Assembly: GCA_030038255.1 (NCBI GenBank)
Contig: JASHPH010000331.1
Coordinates: 1-34,149 of the forward strand
Reading direction: 5' to 3'
Source: Candidatus Sulfotelmatobacter sp.
GTDB lineage: Bacteria; Acidobacteriota; Terriglobia; Terriglobales; Acidobacteriaceae
DNA length: 34,149 nt
Shown here: positions 1 through 8,566 of the stretch, piece after piece
Layout of the letters: each line of letters begins with the position of its first letter
Numbering within the stretch: position 1 is the stretch's first letter
Notes under the pieces: model-generated
Databases searched by the model: none
Told to the model about the DNA's origin: nothing
What the model saw: only the letters and a program-made list of their open reading frames with translations
Translations under genes and position numbers: made by a program

Positions 1-113
1 GCTGCCTTGGTCTCCAGCAAGCATTCCATAATCAGCTTGCCACTGGCATCCATCACGGCCACGGAGATGGTGGCCTGATGAACATCCATCCCGATATACT
101 TCTCTTGACTCAT
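1..113 (-). mobile_element. IS110-family transposase, N-terminal fragment cut by window edge
   Basis: The minus strand reads from an ATG at 113 out of the left edge without a stop. The product begins MSQEKYIGMDVHQATISVAV and continues to a short LETKA stretch. The GMDVH segment followed by an alternating beta strand matches the first catalytic Asp region of the DEDD (RuvC-like) fold of IS110 transposases. A purine-rich AGGGAG ribosome site lies about 9 bases upstream. Only about 37 residues are visible, so the group (IS110 or IS1111) and the integrity of the element cannot be judged. The flanking region 114-289 would be its non-coding end, which in IS110 elements is where the bridge RNA is encoded. 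Confidence 0.75.
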
Positions 114-186
114 AAAAGGCGCTCCCTTTCGCTAGGTTGGCGATGCGAACAATCACAACCTATCGCAAAAGTGGGCGCCTTTTTAT
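112..186. repeat. Long imperfect inverted repeat upstream of the IS110 transposase
   Basis: Bases 112-139 and 156-186 are near-complementary (ataaaaggcgc...taggttg against its reverse complement) around a 16-base loop. The arms differ by a few mismatches and short bulges. The stem begins at the transposase start codon, so it covers the ribosome site and leader of the transposase. It could sequester translation or form part of the element's structured non-coding end. The pairing is seen directly; the function is inferred. Confidence 0.7.
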
Positions 187-289
187 ATTGCGTGTAAACG
201 CCTGTGGCTGTTGAAAAACTCTTTCGACGGGTTTCCCGATTTCACTCACCACTAATCGGCGCACTCGCGATCTCTGGGAGGACTCCGCT

Positions 290-2062
290 CTAGCCTTCCC
301 CAACCTCCCGATACCGCTCCAGCACATCGCGCTCGGTGACGACGCCTTCGAGCTGGCGGAAGTCGGCGCGGCTTACCACGGGGACCACAGGCCAGCGCTC
401 CACATAGCGCAGTGCGTTCTCCAGTGGATGATCGGGATGCAGGTACGGAATGCCTCGGTTGCTGAGCAAGGAACTCAGGCTGGCGCCGCCCACCTCGTCG
501 TCGACCATGGTTTGAAGTTCCTGCCGGGTGATGCTGCTCCAGCCCGCAGGGTTGAGCCGAACCAGAACGCCGTCGGCGCGGGATGCCTCCGCCTCGCGCA
601 GCGCCTGGTTCACAGTCTCTCTGGCGCCCAGCACCGGAACATTCACCGGTCGCATGGCATCCTCCACGCGCAGCACGCCTTCTTCCCGCAGTTCCTCCAT
701 CGAGGGCAGTTCCAGGCCGTCCTGGCGCGTGAGCATGTCGAAAATGGGGATGGGACGCAGACTGCGGGAGATTACGTAAGCAATCGTATTGGCCACGATC
801 ACCGGCAAAATGATGGAGTAATTGCCGCTGACTTCGAGCACCATGAAAACCGAGGTCATGGGCGCGCGCAGAAATCCAGCGAACAGTACACCCATGCCGA
901 CCAGAGCGTAGGTTCCGGGCGAACCCGCGAGATGTGGCAGCAGCACGCGCTCGGCGCCGCCCACGGCCGCACCCAGCATGGCGCCAATAAAGAGAGTCGG
1001 CGCGAACATGCCGCCGGGCGTGCCGCTTACGAACGAAAGCATGGTGGCGACGATCTTCAGGCCGGCCAGAATGCCCAGCATTTGCCAGGTGAACTGGCCG
1101 TGCATGGCCTGGTCAATGTACTCGTAGCCAGCGCCCATGACCTGCGGCGCGCCCAGAAGGGCAATCATGCCAATCAAAAGCCCTGCAATTGCCGGCTGGA
1201 AATATTGGGTCCAGCGCGGCAAAGCCTTGCAGCGCGGTCGCAATGCAGCGATCCCACTGGCAAACACAACCGACGCAATGCCGCCGGCAACTCCGAGAAT
1301 GGAGTAGGCAATCAGTTCGGAAGGCCGCTGCAATTCCACCGCAGGAATGCGGAACAAAGACTCAGAGCCAAGGAACCAGCGCATGACGACAACGCTCGAC
1401 ACGGCGGAAAGGACGACCGAGCCGAGAATGCCGGCGGTCCAGCGGCCGATGACTTCCTCGATCACGAAAAGCACGGCGGAGATCGGTGCGTTGAAGGCCG
1501 CTGCCAGTCCAGCGGCTGCGCCCACGGGAGCGATCAGACGCATGCGGTCGCGCGATAACTGCATGTATCGGCCCATCGCCGACGCCAGGCTAGCGCCGAT
1601 CTGCAGCGACGGGTCTTCGGGGCCAAGAGAGTGTCCGGATCCGATGGCGAGCGCCGCAGTAATGAACTTGCCCACCGCGGTGCGAATCGGGATGTACCCG
1701 TTGTAGATATACAGCGCAGCCTTGGTCTGATTGACGCCGCTGCCGCGAGTCGTGGGAAAGACGCGCATCACCAGGGTCGCGACGACGAGTCCAGTCAGAG
1801 TCGGCGCCAGCACCAGCCGCCAGGGATTGAGCAGCGCTCCCGAACCCAGCAGATAGATGCGGCACCAGCCAATGGCAAAGCGGAAGCAGACCACGGCCAG
1901 CCCGGAGAATATCCCGATGAACACCGCCAGAACCAGAAACAGATGGTCTTCGCGAAACAGCGGCTGAAGAATCGCGGCTTTGGCGCGCTCGAACAGAGAG
2001 ATCCCGGACTCGGGCGCGCGCTCTGGGAGAACATCAGTCTGCGAGGTGAAGATCAAATCCAC
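290..2062 (-). CDS. ClC-family chloride channel/transporter with C-terminal CBS domains
   Basis: This 590-residue inner-membrane protein is of the ClC anion channel/antiporter family. The anion-pathway motifs are GSGVNQ (107-112), GPEDP (147-151, gating Glu E149) and GTPGGMFAPTL (347-357). The inner proton Glu pair is present as VIEEV (E202/E203), so Cl-/H+ antiport is plausible. Residues from about 465 form a CBS pair. The usual GxEGP gate motif is changed to GPEDP. The start is a GTG that directly abuts the TAA stop of the upstream TPR gene (TAAGTG), so translation is probably coupled. It is the last gene of the MarR-ClC-TPR-ClC unit. Confidence 0.93.
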   Translation of the reverse strand: MDLIFTSQTDVLPERAPESGISLFERAKAAILQPLFREDHLFLVLAVFIGIFSGLAVVCFRFAIGWCRIYLLGSGALLNPWRLVLAPTLTGLVVATLVMRVFPTTRGSGVNQTKAALYIYNGYIPIRTAVGKFITAALAIGSGHSLGPEDPSLQIGASLASAMGRYMQLSRDRMRLIAPVGAAAGLAAAFNAPISAVLFVIEEVIGRWTAGILGSVVLSAVSSVVVMRWFLGSESLFRIPAVELQRPSELIAYSILGVAGGIASVVFASGIAALRPRCKALPRWTQYFQPAIAGLLIGMIALLGAPQVMGAGYEYIDQAMHGQFTWQMLGILAGLKIVATMLSFVSGTPGGMFAPTLFIGAMLGAAVGGAERVLLPHLAGSPGTYALVGMGVLFAGFLRAPMTSVFMVLEVSGNYSIILPVIVANTIAYVISRSLRPIPIFDMLTRQDGLELPSMEELREEGVLRVEDAMRPVNVPVLGARETVNQALREAEASRADGVLVRLNPAGWSSITRQELQTMVDDEVGGASLSSLLSNRGIPYLHPDHPLENALRYVERWPVVPVVSRADFRQLEGVVTERDVLERYREVGEG

Positions 2063-3208
2063 TTAGGCGCCCTCGTGCAATTTTGCGATTAGCAGGAGAG
2101 CCAGATCCGCCCCTTGCGGCGAGCCGCAGGTAGCGCTGGTCTGGCGCTCAATGTTAAACACCAACTCCATGGCCGATTCCACCAGGTCGGGATCTCGCTG
2201 AAGTCTCCACTCGGTGATGCGCGGCTTCAGCTTCGCCCAACTATCCTGCAGGCTCGCGGGCGTCGCTGGAGGCCGCGTAGGGCCGTTTTTCGGAGTGCAA
2301 CTTTTGAGACGTTCTCCGGCAGCGGTGAAGGCTCGCACAACGATCCGCCTTCGGTCCGCGACCGACAGGCCTCGCTGAAATGGATCCATTTGCAGCACCA
2401 TTTCCGTCGTCTTCAGCAGATCTGCGCTCTTTGTGTCCGTTGGGCTGGCAGTCACCGCGGCCTGCAGATACCTCTGCGCGATCGCGTAGCGCCCAAGTTC
2501 GAACGCGGCAAGGCCGACGCCGGCCAACGCCGCCGGATTATGCCGATCCCCTTTCAAGGAAGCACGGTAAGCGGCCAATGCACGTTCGTAGTCCTGCGTG
2601 CGGACGAAAAGATCTCCTGCCTGGACCTGTTCTGACGGTTCGTCGCCCAGATTCGCTTCAAGCGCGATCAATTCCGACTCGGCCTGTACCTTGGCATTGA
2701 TGCCCAGAAGATATTCGATCAGCTCGATGCGGGCGTCGCGCCGCTGCGCTCTTTCTTCATCGCCCGGCCAGCTGGCGTAAATGGCGTTGTGATAGTAGCG
2801 AAGAGCTTGCTGCGAGTCTGACTTCTGTGCCGCAATGCGCGCCAGTTCGAGATTCACCACCCCGTCCTCGGGCTGGCGCTCCCACAAGTTGATCAGGTAG
2901 GCGTAGGCTTCGCTGGTTCGGCCGTCGCCAATCAGCGCGCGCGCCAGGTAGGCTTGATAGGTGTAGTTGCCCCGGGAGTAGAGCAGCGCGGCACGAAACT
3001 CCTTGACTGCGGAGTCAAACTGCTGCGCGTTCAGGTCGGCCACTCCGCGCATAAACCACCGGTTTCCCAATGACGCTTGCTGCGCCTGATACGCGCGCGA
3101 GATTCCGGCGACCGCCACAAAGAGCGCCACCACCACCAGCAAGAGCAACGCCAGCCGGGGAGTTTCGTGGGTGCGATGCAGGGACCGACCCGTCAGGGGA
3201 TGATCCAT
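2063..3208 (-). CDS. Membrane-anchored TPR-repeat protein
   Basis: This 381-residue protein has a short cytoplasmic N-terminus and one hydrophobic segment (about 19-37). TPR-type helical repeats follow, for example around residues 50-85 (FMRGVADLNAQQFDSAVKEF) and 205-250 (ALAGVGLAAFELGRYAIAQR). No catalytic motif is visible. It starts at an ATG preceded by AAGGAG at 6 bases. It lies 23 bases after one ClC gene and directly before the other, which suggests a scaffold or assembly partner for these channels; that role is inferred. The C-terminal part (about 280-381) has no repeat I can recognise. Confidence 0.8.
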   Translation of the reverse strand: MDHPLTGRSLHRTHETPRLALLLLVVVALFVAVAGISRAYQAQQASLGNRWFMRGVADLNAQQFDSAVKEFRAALLYSRGNYTYQAYLARALIGDGRTSEAYAYLINLWERQPEDGVVNLELARIAAQKSDSQQALRYYHNAIYASWPGDEERAQRRDARIELIEYLLGINAKVQAESELIALEANLGDEPSEQVQAGDLFVRTQDYERALAAYRASLKGDRHNPAALAGVGLAAFELGRYAIAQRYLQAAVTASPTDTKSADLLKTTEMVLQMDPFQRGLSVADRRRIVVRAFTAAGERLKSCTPKNGPTRPPATPASLQDSWAKLKPRITEWRLQRDPDLVESAMELVFNIERQTSATCGSPQGADLALLLIAKLHEGA

Positions 3209-3231
3209 CCCGTTCTCCTTTGCACTTCATC

Positions 3232-5019
3232 TTACTTCGACCCCGTGAGCCACCCAGGTTCAAAGACATGTTCGTCGTGAAAGCGGCGCAGCCGCGCGGC
3301 CAGAACGGAGGCACGCCCGAGGTAGCCTACAATTTTTCGCTCATCGTTGCGAGCCACGACGGGCAGCCGGCCAATGCCGAAGCGCAACAGTTTCGCAGCC
3401 GCTTCTGAGACCAGCTCATCCGGATAGGTGACGACAACGTGCGTACTGCCCGCGTCTTGCACCGTCATCGCTCCGGAGGGGTCCGTGTCGAGCGCGGTGA
3501 CGATATCACCCCGGGTAATGATGCCGGAGAGTTGGTTGTTGTCGTCGATGATAAGCAGCGCATGATGGTGGCTTACGGCCGGATCGTGCCGCGCGATGCG
3601 TTCCGCCAGCACGCCGACCTTCGTACCGGCCGCGATGATGGGCGGATCTTTTTCCATGGTCTCGCCGACCGTCGCCTGAGCCAGCGCATCTGCCTCGTAG
3701 TCCTGGTGCACGCGCAGCCCACGCCGCGCGAGTTTTTCGGTCATGATCGAACTCGACGGCATGAACAGCATGGCGATGCCGTCGGCGATCACCGCCACAA
3801 GCATTAGGGGAAGGACAGAGTTGTAGTCACGCGTGATTTCGAAGGCAAAAATGATGAACGAAAAAGTGGCCCGCGATGCGGCGCCGAACACAGCTCCCAT
3901 GGCGACGAGGGCAAAGGCGCCAGGAGACAGATGCGCCGACGGGAAAGCGTGATTGCCCACGATCGCAAACAGGCCGCCCATGGCCGCGCTCCACATGAAG
4001 GTCGGGGCGAGCAAACCTCCGGATGTACCGGAGCCAAGAGAAATCACGAGCGCGGCAAACTTGGCGACCATCACGATGAGCAGCAGCTTCCACGCCAGGT
4101 TGCCGTTCAGAATGTCGCCAATCGTGTCGTAACCCACGCCAAACACGCGGGGCACAAAGAAACCGATGATGCCGAGCGCCAATGCTCCGATCGCCGGCCA
4201 CCACAACTCGTCTACGGGAAGCTTTTCAAACGAGTCCTCTACCCAATACAGCGTTTTGCTTAAAGCTACGGCAGCCAGTCCGCAGAACGGTCCCAACACC
4301 AGATAGAACGGCAACGCCTGCGGGATTCCGAAGTCGACGGCCGACACCTGAAACATCGGCCCAGGACCCAGAAGCTGCATGTGAACGGCAGTCGCCAGCG
4401 TGCTCGCAATGACAAGCGGGATAAACGATCGTGATTTGAACTCAAAAAGCAGAAGTTCGATGGCCAGAATCACACCGGCAACCGGCGTGTTGAACGTTGC
4501 GGACATTCCCGCTGCGGCGCCGCACGCCAACAACACTTTTCTCTCCGCGGCAGTCGTATGGATAATCTGCCCAACCAGCGAGCCGATTGCACCGCCGGTC
4601 TGAATGATCGGTCCCTCTGCACCGAACGGGCCGCCGGTCCCGATCGCGATGGCGGCGGAAATCGGCTTCAGCAGCGCGACGCGCGGTGCAATGCGGCTGC
4701 GGTTGATCAGGACGGCTTCCATGGCCTCTGGAATGCCGTGGCCTTTGATCTTCGACGTGCCATATTTCGCCATGACCCCGACGATCAATCCACCGAGCAC
4801 CGGAACGCCAATCACCCACGCGCCGAGATGGTGCGAGCTCACGCTCACGAAACTGGTCGACCAGCGATGAAAGAAGAAGAGGTTGGTGAATAAACCGATC
4901 AGCTTATAGAGGATGTAGGCCACCACGCCGGCGACGAGGCCGATTGCCGCCGACAGGAAAGAGATCAGCACGATGCGAAACTGCGCCGGTTGCGCCAACG
5001 GAGAGTGGTTGGTGCTCAC
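3232..5019 (-). CDS. ClC-family chloride channel/transporter with C-terminal CBS domains (second copy)
   Basis: This 595-residue ClC protein is clearly diverged from the one at 290-2062. Family motifs are GHGIPE (93-98), GAEGP with gating Glu E135 (133-137) and GSGTSGGLLAPTF (329-341). CBS domains occupy about 440-570. At the inner proton-transfer position the sequence is AIELL: the first Glu is kept (E188), but the residue aligned with E. coli ClC E203 is Leu189. Proton coupling may therefore differ from the other copy. The start codon overlaps the stop of the marR gene by 4 bases (ATGA), so the two are co-translated. Confidence 0.93.
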   Translation of the reverse strand: MSTNHSPLAQPAQFRIVLISFLSAAIGLVAGVVAYILYKLIGLFTNLFFFHRWSTSFVSVSSHHLGAWVIGVPVLGGLIVGVMAKYGTSKIKGHGIPEAMEAVLINRSRIAPRVALLKPISAAIAIGTGGPFGAEGPIIQTGGAIGSLVGQIIHTTAAERKVLLACGAAAGMSATFNTPVAGVILAIELLLFEFKSRSFIPLVIASTLATAVHMQLLGPGPMFQVSAVDFGIPQALPFYLVLGPFCGLAAVALSKTLYWVEDSFEKLPVDELWWPAIGALALGIIGFFVPRVFGVGYDTIGDILNGNLAWKLLLIVMVAKFAALVISLGSGTSGGLLAPTFMWSAAMGGLFAIVGNHAFPSAHLSPGAFALVAMGAVFGAASRATFSFIIFAFEITRDYNSVLPLMLVAVIADGIAMLFMPSSSIMTEKLARRGLRVHQDYEADALAQATVGETMEKDPPIIAAGTKVGVLAERIARHDPAVSHHHALLIIDDNNQLSGIITRGDIVTALDTDPSGAMTVQDAGSTHVVVTYPDELVSEAAAKLLRFGIGRLPVVARNDERKIVGYLGRASVLAARLRRFHDEHVFEPGWLTGSK

Positions 5020-5474
5020 TGCGCGGTCTTCCTCCGCTCCCGTCGGGGAGCTTTCGCACCGTCGCCGCTTTGCATGAGGCGCCGCAAGGCGGCGACCAGA
5101 GTGGGGGCAGAGCTGCGCAGTTCCTCGTGATGATGCAGCGCTAACTCCGCCAGCACGCGTTCTCCTTTAGGAGTTAGCGAGAGCAGCACCTCGCGGCGGT
5201 CGTCCTGCGCGCGATCGCGCCGTACGTATCCTCCGGCTTCCAGGCGATTGATCAATTCCACGGCGCTGTGGTGCTGGATCTGCATGCGGTTGGCCAGTTC
5301 GCGGATGCGTGGACGAACTGCATGTGGCATTCCCTTGATGGCCAGCATGAGCTGGTATTGGCCGCGCTCCAGACCTGCCTCCTGCACGGCGCGCTCGCTG
5401 AAGTGCAGGAATTTGCGAATCTGGTACCGGAACTCGGCCAGAGCTTGATAATCGGACAGGGTGAGTCGTTTCAT
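5016..5474 (-). CDS. MarR-family transcriptional regulator
   Basis: This winged-helix regulator has 152 residues from the preferred start MKRLTLSDYQ. It contains a recognition-helix region (RIRELANRMQIQHHSAVELI) and a wing with the typical DDRREVLLSLTPKGERVL segment. An upstream in-frame start at 5561 would add 29 residues. I reject it because it would place both operator-like palindromes (5485-5499 and 5513-5531) inside the coding region. The gene leads a four-gene unit with two ClC transporters, overlapping the first by 4 bases. It probably represses its own operon until an anion, acid or aromatic signal is bound; the ligand is unknown. Confidence 0.9.
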   Translation of the reverse strand: MKRLTLSDYQALAEFRYQIRKFLHFSERAVQEAGLERGQYQLMLAIKGMPHAVRPRIRELANRMQIQHHSAVELINRLEAGGYVRRDRAQDDRREVLLSLTPKGERVLAELALHHHEELRSSAPTLVAALRRLMQSGDGAKAPRRERRKTAQ

Positions 5475-5484
5475 GCCGCGATTG

Positions 5485-5531
5485 TATCGTGCCGCGATAA
5501 TCTCACTATCATTATATCGTGTAACGATATA
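5485..5531. promoter_or_regulatory. Tandem MarR operator-like palindromes
   Basis: A perfect palindrome TATATCGT-gta-ACGATATA spans 5513-5531. A second, TATCGT-gcc-GCGATA, spans 5485-5499 with one mismatch. Both fit TATCGTnnnRCGATA, and their centres are 30 bases apart, close to three helical turns, so two dimers would sit on the same DNA face. They lie 11-57 bases upstream of the marR start at 5474. Autoregulation is the natural reading. Confidence 0.75.
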
Positions 5532-5621
5532 TAAGAAAAATGCTCCCGTGGTAATCGTCACCTTCTACGGCCTGTCATGCTGAGGCGGGCGCTTTTTGTC
5601 CGCCGAAGGACCCGGGCGAGC

Positions 5622-5662
5622 CGCGCGAATCGCCGCGTACTTTGCGGCGAACGAATCGCGCG
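5622..5662. promoter_or_regulatory. Two-tier hairpin in the purB leader / marR-purB intergenic region
   Basis: CGCGCGA (5622-5628) pairs with TCGCGCG (5656-5662), and inside it TCGCCGC (5630-5636) pairs with GCGGCGA (5644-5650) around a gtacttt loop. It sits about 95 bases before purB, between divergent genes, and has no following T-run. It may be an RNA leader structure or a dispersed intergenic repeat; the surrounding tgtcatgctgaggcgg text resembles such repeats. Confidence 0.5.
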
Positions 5663-5754
5663 TTTGGTTCGCATCCTTACTGGCCTCTTTCCTTCCATCC
5701 ATTTAGAATCCTCTGTCCATACATTTCGGCTTTTCGCATCAGGAGGAGTCCCTT

Positions 5755-7122
5755 GTGATCCCGCGCTACACCCGGCCCGAGATGGCCCGCATCTGGAGCG
5801 ATGAAAACCGCTTCCGCACCTGGCTGGCCGTCGAAGTCGCCGCCACCGAGACGCTCGCCGAGGCCGGTCTAGTCCCGAAAGACGCCGCCAAGGCCATCCG
5901 CGAGCGTGCCGACTTCCGGGTCGAGCGCATTCACGAAATCGAAGCCGAAGTCCGCCACGACGTCATCGCCTTCACCACCGCTGTGGCTGAAATCGTCGGG
6001 CCGCACGCTCGCTGGTTCCACTACGGCCTGACCTCTAACGACGTCGTGGATACGGCGCAGGCTTTGCTGATACGGCAGGCCTCGCAGGTCATTGCGCAAG
6101 ACCTGCAGCGGCTGGCGGAAGTGCTCGAACGCCGAGCCTGGGAGTTCAAAGACACGCCCATGGTCGGCCGCACCCACGGCATTCACGCCGAGCCGATCAC
6201 TTTCGGATTCAAGCTGGCGAACTGGTATTCGGAGACGCAGCGCAACATCGCGCGCTTCGCTGCGGCAGCGGAAGATATGCGTGTGGGTAAATTTTCGGGC
6301 GCGGTTGGAATTTTTGCCCACCTGACGCCGGAACTCGAAGAAAAAATCTGCGACCGCCTGGGACTGAAAGCTGCCGCGGTATCGTCGCAGGTGATCCAGC
6401 GCGACCGCCATGCCCACTATCTTGCGACGCTGGCCGTCATTGCCTCCACGCTCGACAAGATCGCCACCGAGATTCGCCACCTGCAGCGCACCGAGGTGCG
6501 CGAAGCCGAGGAATTCTTCAGCGAGAAGCAGAAGGGATCATCGGCCATGCCGCACAAGCGCAATCCGGTCAATGCCGAGCAGATCAGCGGCCTGGCTCGC
6601 GTGGTGCGCTCGAACGCACAGGCGGGATTCGAAAACGTCGCGCTTTGGCATGAGCGCGATATTTCTCATTCCTCGGTTGAGCGCGTCATTTTGCCCGACT
6701 CAACCACACTCGCAGACTACCTGCTGGCGAGAACCACAAACCTGATCGACACGATGTTCGTCTACCCCGACCGCATGCGCGCCAACCTAGACTCCACGCG
6801 CGGTTTGATCTTCAGCGGGCAATTGCTGCTGGATCTAGTCGAGCATGGAGTGAGCCGGGAAGACGCCTACCGCCTCGTGCAATCCCATGCCATGCGCGCG
6901 TGGAAAGAAGGGTTGGACTTTCACCACCTTGTGCTGGCCGACAATGAGATCACCAGCCGCGTCTCGCGAAAGACGATCGAGCACGCGTTCGATCTGAAGC
7001 GGCAGCTGAAGAACGTGGACAAGATTTTTGCCCGTGTCTTCGGCGCCAAAAAAACGTCAGAAAAACGGTCCTCCAAGAAGGCAGTGGGGAAGCGCCCGAC
7101 CAAAAAGTCTGCGAAGAAATAA
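5755..7122 (+). CDS. purB: Adenylosuccinate lyase
   Basis: This 455-residue fumarase/aspartase-superfamily enzyme splits SAICAR and adenylosuccinate, releasing fumarate in purine and AMP synthesis. The signature GSSAMPHKRNP (261-271) carries the catalytic Ser on its mobile loop, and GRTHG (138-142) supplies the general-acid His141. TSNDVVDT (93-100) is the first conserved region. The length fits the short bacterial type apart from a Lys/Ser-rich tail of about 25 residues at the C-terminus. The start is GTG with an AGGAGG site at 5741-5746. It converges with the YheT gene 13 bases downstream. Confidence 0.95.
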   Translation: MIPRYTRPEMARIWSDENRFRTWLAVEVAATETLAEAGLVPKDAAKAIRERADFRVERIHEIEAEVRHDVIAFTTAVAEIVGPHARWFHYGLTSNDVVDTAQALLIRQASQVIAQDLQRLAEVLERRAWEFKDTPMVGRTHGIHAEPITFGFKLANWYSETQRNIARFAAAAEDMRVGKFSGAVGIFAHLTPELEEKICDRLGLKAAAVSSQVIQRDRHAHYLATLAVIASTLDKIATEIRHLQRTEVREAEEFFSEKQKGSSAMPHKRNPVNAEQISGLARVVRSNAQAGFENVALWHERDISHSSVERVILPDSTTLADYLLARTTNLIDTMFVYPDRMRANLDSTRGLIFSGQLLLDLVEHGVSREDAYRLVQSHAMRAWKEGLDFHHLVLADNEITSRVSRKTIEHAFDLKRQLKNVDKIFARVFGAKKTSEKRSSKKAVGKRPTKKSAKK

Positions 7123-7135
7123 GGGTGCGGCATCT

Positions 7136-8182
7136 TCAGGCCAACTGCCGCAGAAATTCCACCACTTGGCGCTCGGCCCAGCGGCCGTCATCGCCCTTAC
7201 CATTCGCCTCACCCATAAACGCACAGTGGCCTCCGTCCTCGGGCTGCAGGTAAGTGATGTTTGGATTCCCCGCAATCTTCTTCAGAGTTTCCGGCTGCAC
7301 ACGAATGAAAGGGTCATTCGCAGCGTGAATGATGAGCGTGGGCACCGCCACGCGCTCCACCACGTTGGCTGCCGCCGCCCGCCCGTAGTAGTCGTCGGCG
7401 CCGGTGAAGCCGCAATAATAGGCAGTGACGCGGTCGTCGAACTCGCGCACGCTGGAAACTCCTCTTAGCCGCGAAGCGTCGAACTGTCCCGGAAACAATT
7501 TCGCCTTGCGCCGCAGCCGCCGGAACAGCTGTATCAGGAAATAAAGTTCATAGATACGGTTGGCGGGCTCGTGCAGCGCATCCGCTGACGGCGCCAAATC
7601 CACAGCGGGACAAACCGCCGCCACCGCGCGAAACTGCGGCGGCCCATCACTTCCCCATTCCCCTGCGAGTTTCAGCACCAGGTTCCCGCCCATGGAGAAA
7701 CCGGCCAGCGCGAGCCGCGACACGCCGTCTTTTTCAATCAACTCCCGCGCCACCGCGGCCACATCGCCCGAGAGGCTGGAATTGTAAAGTGTGGGCGCAA
7801 GGTGGTCCATGCCCCCGCAGTTGCGCTGGTTCATGAGTACCACGTTCATGCCAGCGTCCAGCCCATGCCGTGCCAGGCCCTGCATGTACTGCGAATCGGA
7901 CGATCCCTCAAGCCCGTGCACGGCGACCATCGTCAGGGCTATGGCCGCATTTTCCTTTCGGCCCTGGTGCCAGTAGCACAGACAACGCACCTTAATGTCC
8001 GGCGCGACCTCGACCAGCCGATCCTCCGGCGCCGGCAAATGAATTCGTCGCGGCAGCAGGAAGCTGGCAATCGTTTGCACGTGCCCGCCGCGGAGCCAGC
8101 GATGCGGCCGGAACGGCGGACATTGCCACTGACGATTCTTTGATTCCCCGGCCGGAGCCCCGGCCAATTGCGAAGTCCCCAC
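7136..8182 (-). CDS. YheT-family alpha/beta hydrolase
   Basis: This 348-residue hydrolase belongs to the YheT/ABHD1-3 (COG0429) group. The N-terminal FRPHRWLRGGHVQTI segment (24-38) is typical of the family. The catalytic triad is readable: Ser163 in GFSMGGN, Asp290 in AANDPF and His319 in GGHCAF. HGLEGSS (89-95) forms the oxyanion region. Substrates are probably acyl esters, but this is not established for this subgroup. It starts at a GTG and has no signal peptide. It is divergent from the small FmdB-like gene and convergent with purB. Confidence 0.9.
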   Translation of the reverse strand: MGTSQLAGAPAGESKNRQWQCPPFRPHRWLRGGHVQTIASFLLPRRIHLPAPEDRLVEVAPDIKVRCLCYWHQGRKENAAIALTMVAVHGLEGSSDSQYMQGLARHGLDAGMNVVLMNQRNCGGMDHLAPTLYNSSLSGDVAAVARELIEKDGVSRLALAGFSMGGNLVLKLAGEWGSDGPPQFRAVAAVCPAVDLAPSADALHEPANRIYELYFLIQLFRRLRRKAKLFPGQFDASRLRGVSSVREFDDRVTAYYCGFTGADDYYGRAAAANVVERVAVPTLIIHAANDPFIRVQPETLKKIAGNPNITYLQPEDGGHCAFMGEANGKGDDGRWAERQVVEFLRQLA

Positions 8183-8230
8183 AAATTGATTCTAATAGAG
8201 ACTGATCTCGATCCTGACCGGAGTCATCGC

Positions 8231-8458
8231 ATGCCGATTTTTGAATACATCTGCGAGGAATGCCATCACCAGTTCGAAGCGCTCGTTTACGGCAAGCAGA
8301 AGACCGAGTGCCCCAAATGCCACGCGACGAAGCTACAACCACAGCTATCGGTATTCGCAGTACCGGCCAAAAGCTCTACGTCGTCGGCTCGTCCGGCGGG
8401 TCCTTGCGGATCGTGCGGCGATCCGCGCGGTCCGGGCGCCTGCTCGCTCGACAATTAA
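8231..8458 (+). CDS. FmdB-type small zinc-ribbon protein
   Basis: This 75-residue protein begins MPIFEYICEECHHQFEALV and has a CxxC pair at Cys8/Cys11 and another at Cys27/Cys30. This is the FmdB/CxxC-CxxC regulatory-protein zinc ribbon. A Gly/Cys-rich tail (GPCGSCGDPRGPGACSLDN) adds further Cys residues. The start at 8231 is chosen because the family always begins MPxYEY; an in-frame extension to 8168 is not supported. Family members are suspected regulators, and no target is known. It stands 108 bases before the nicotinate phosphoribosyltransferase gene. Confidence 0.88.
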   Translation: MPIFEYICEECHHQFEALVYGKQKTECPKCHATKLQPQLSVFAVPAKSSTSSARPAGPCGSCGDPRGPGACSLDN

Positions 8459-8566
8459 TCTGATCCTCCGCTGGGATCCAATCTTGAGCCGCGAACCGCG
8501 CTTTTCTTCTACACTGTCATCTTCGGGGCGGACCGTTCAACTGAGCATGCCGACCGCTCTCCTCGC

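Noticed and set aside
428-1558. Long plus-strand ORF opposite the distal ClC gene
   Set aside because: It is antisense to a clear ClC gene, rich in His/Arg/Gln as shadow frames are in GC-rich DNA, and has no ribosome site or motif.
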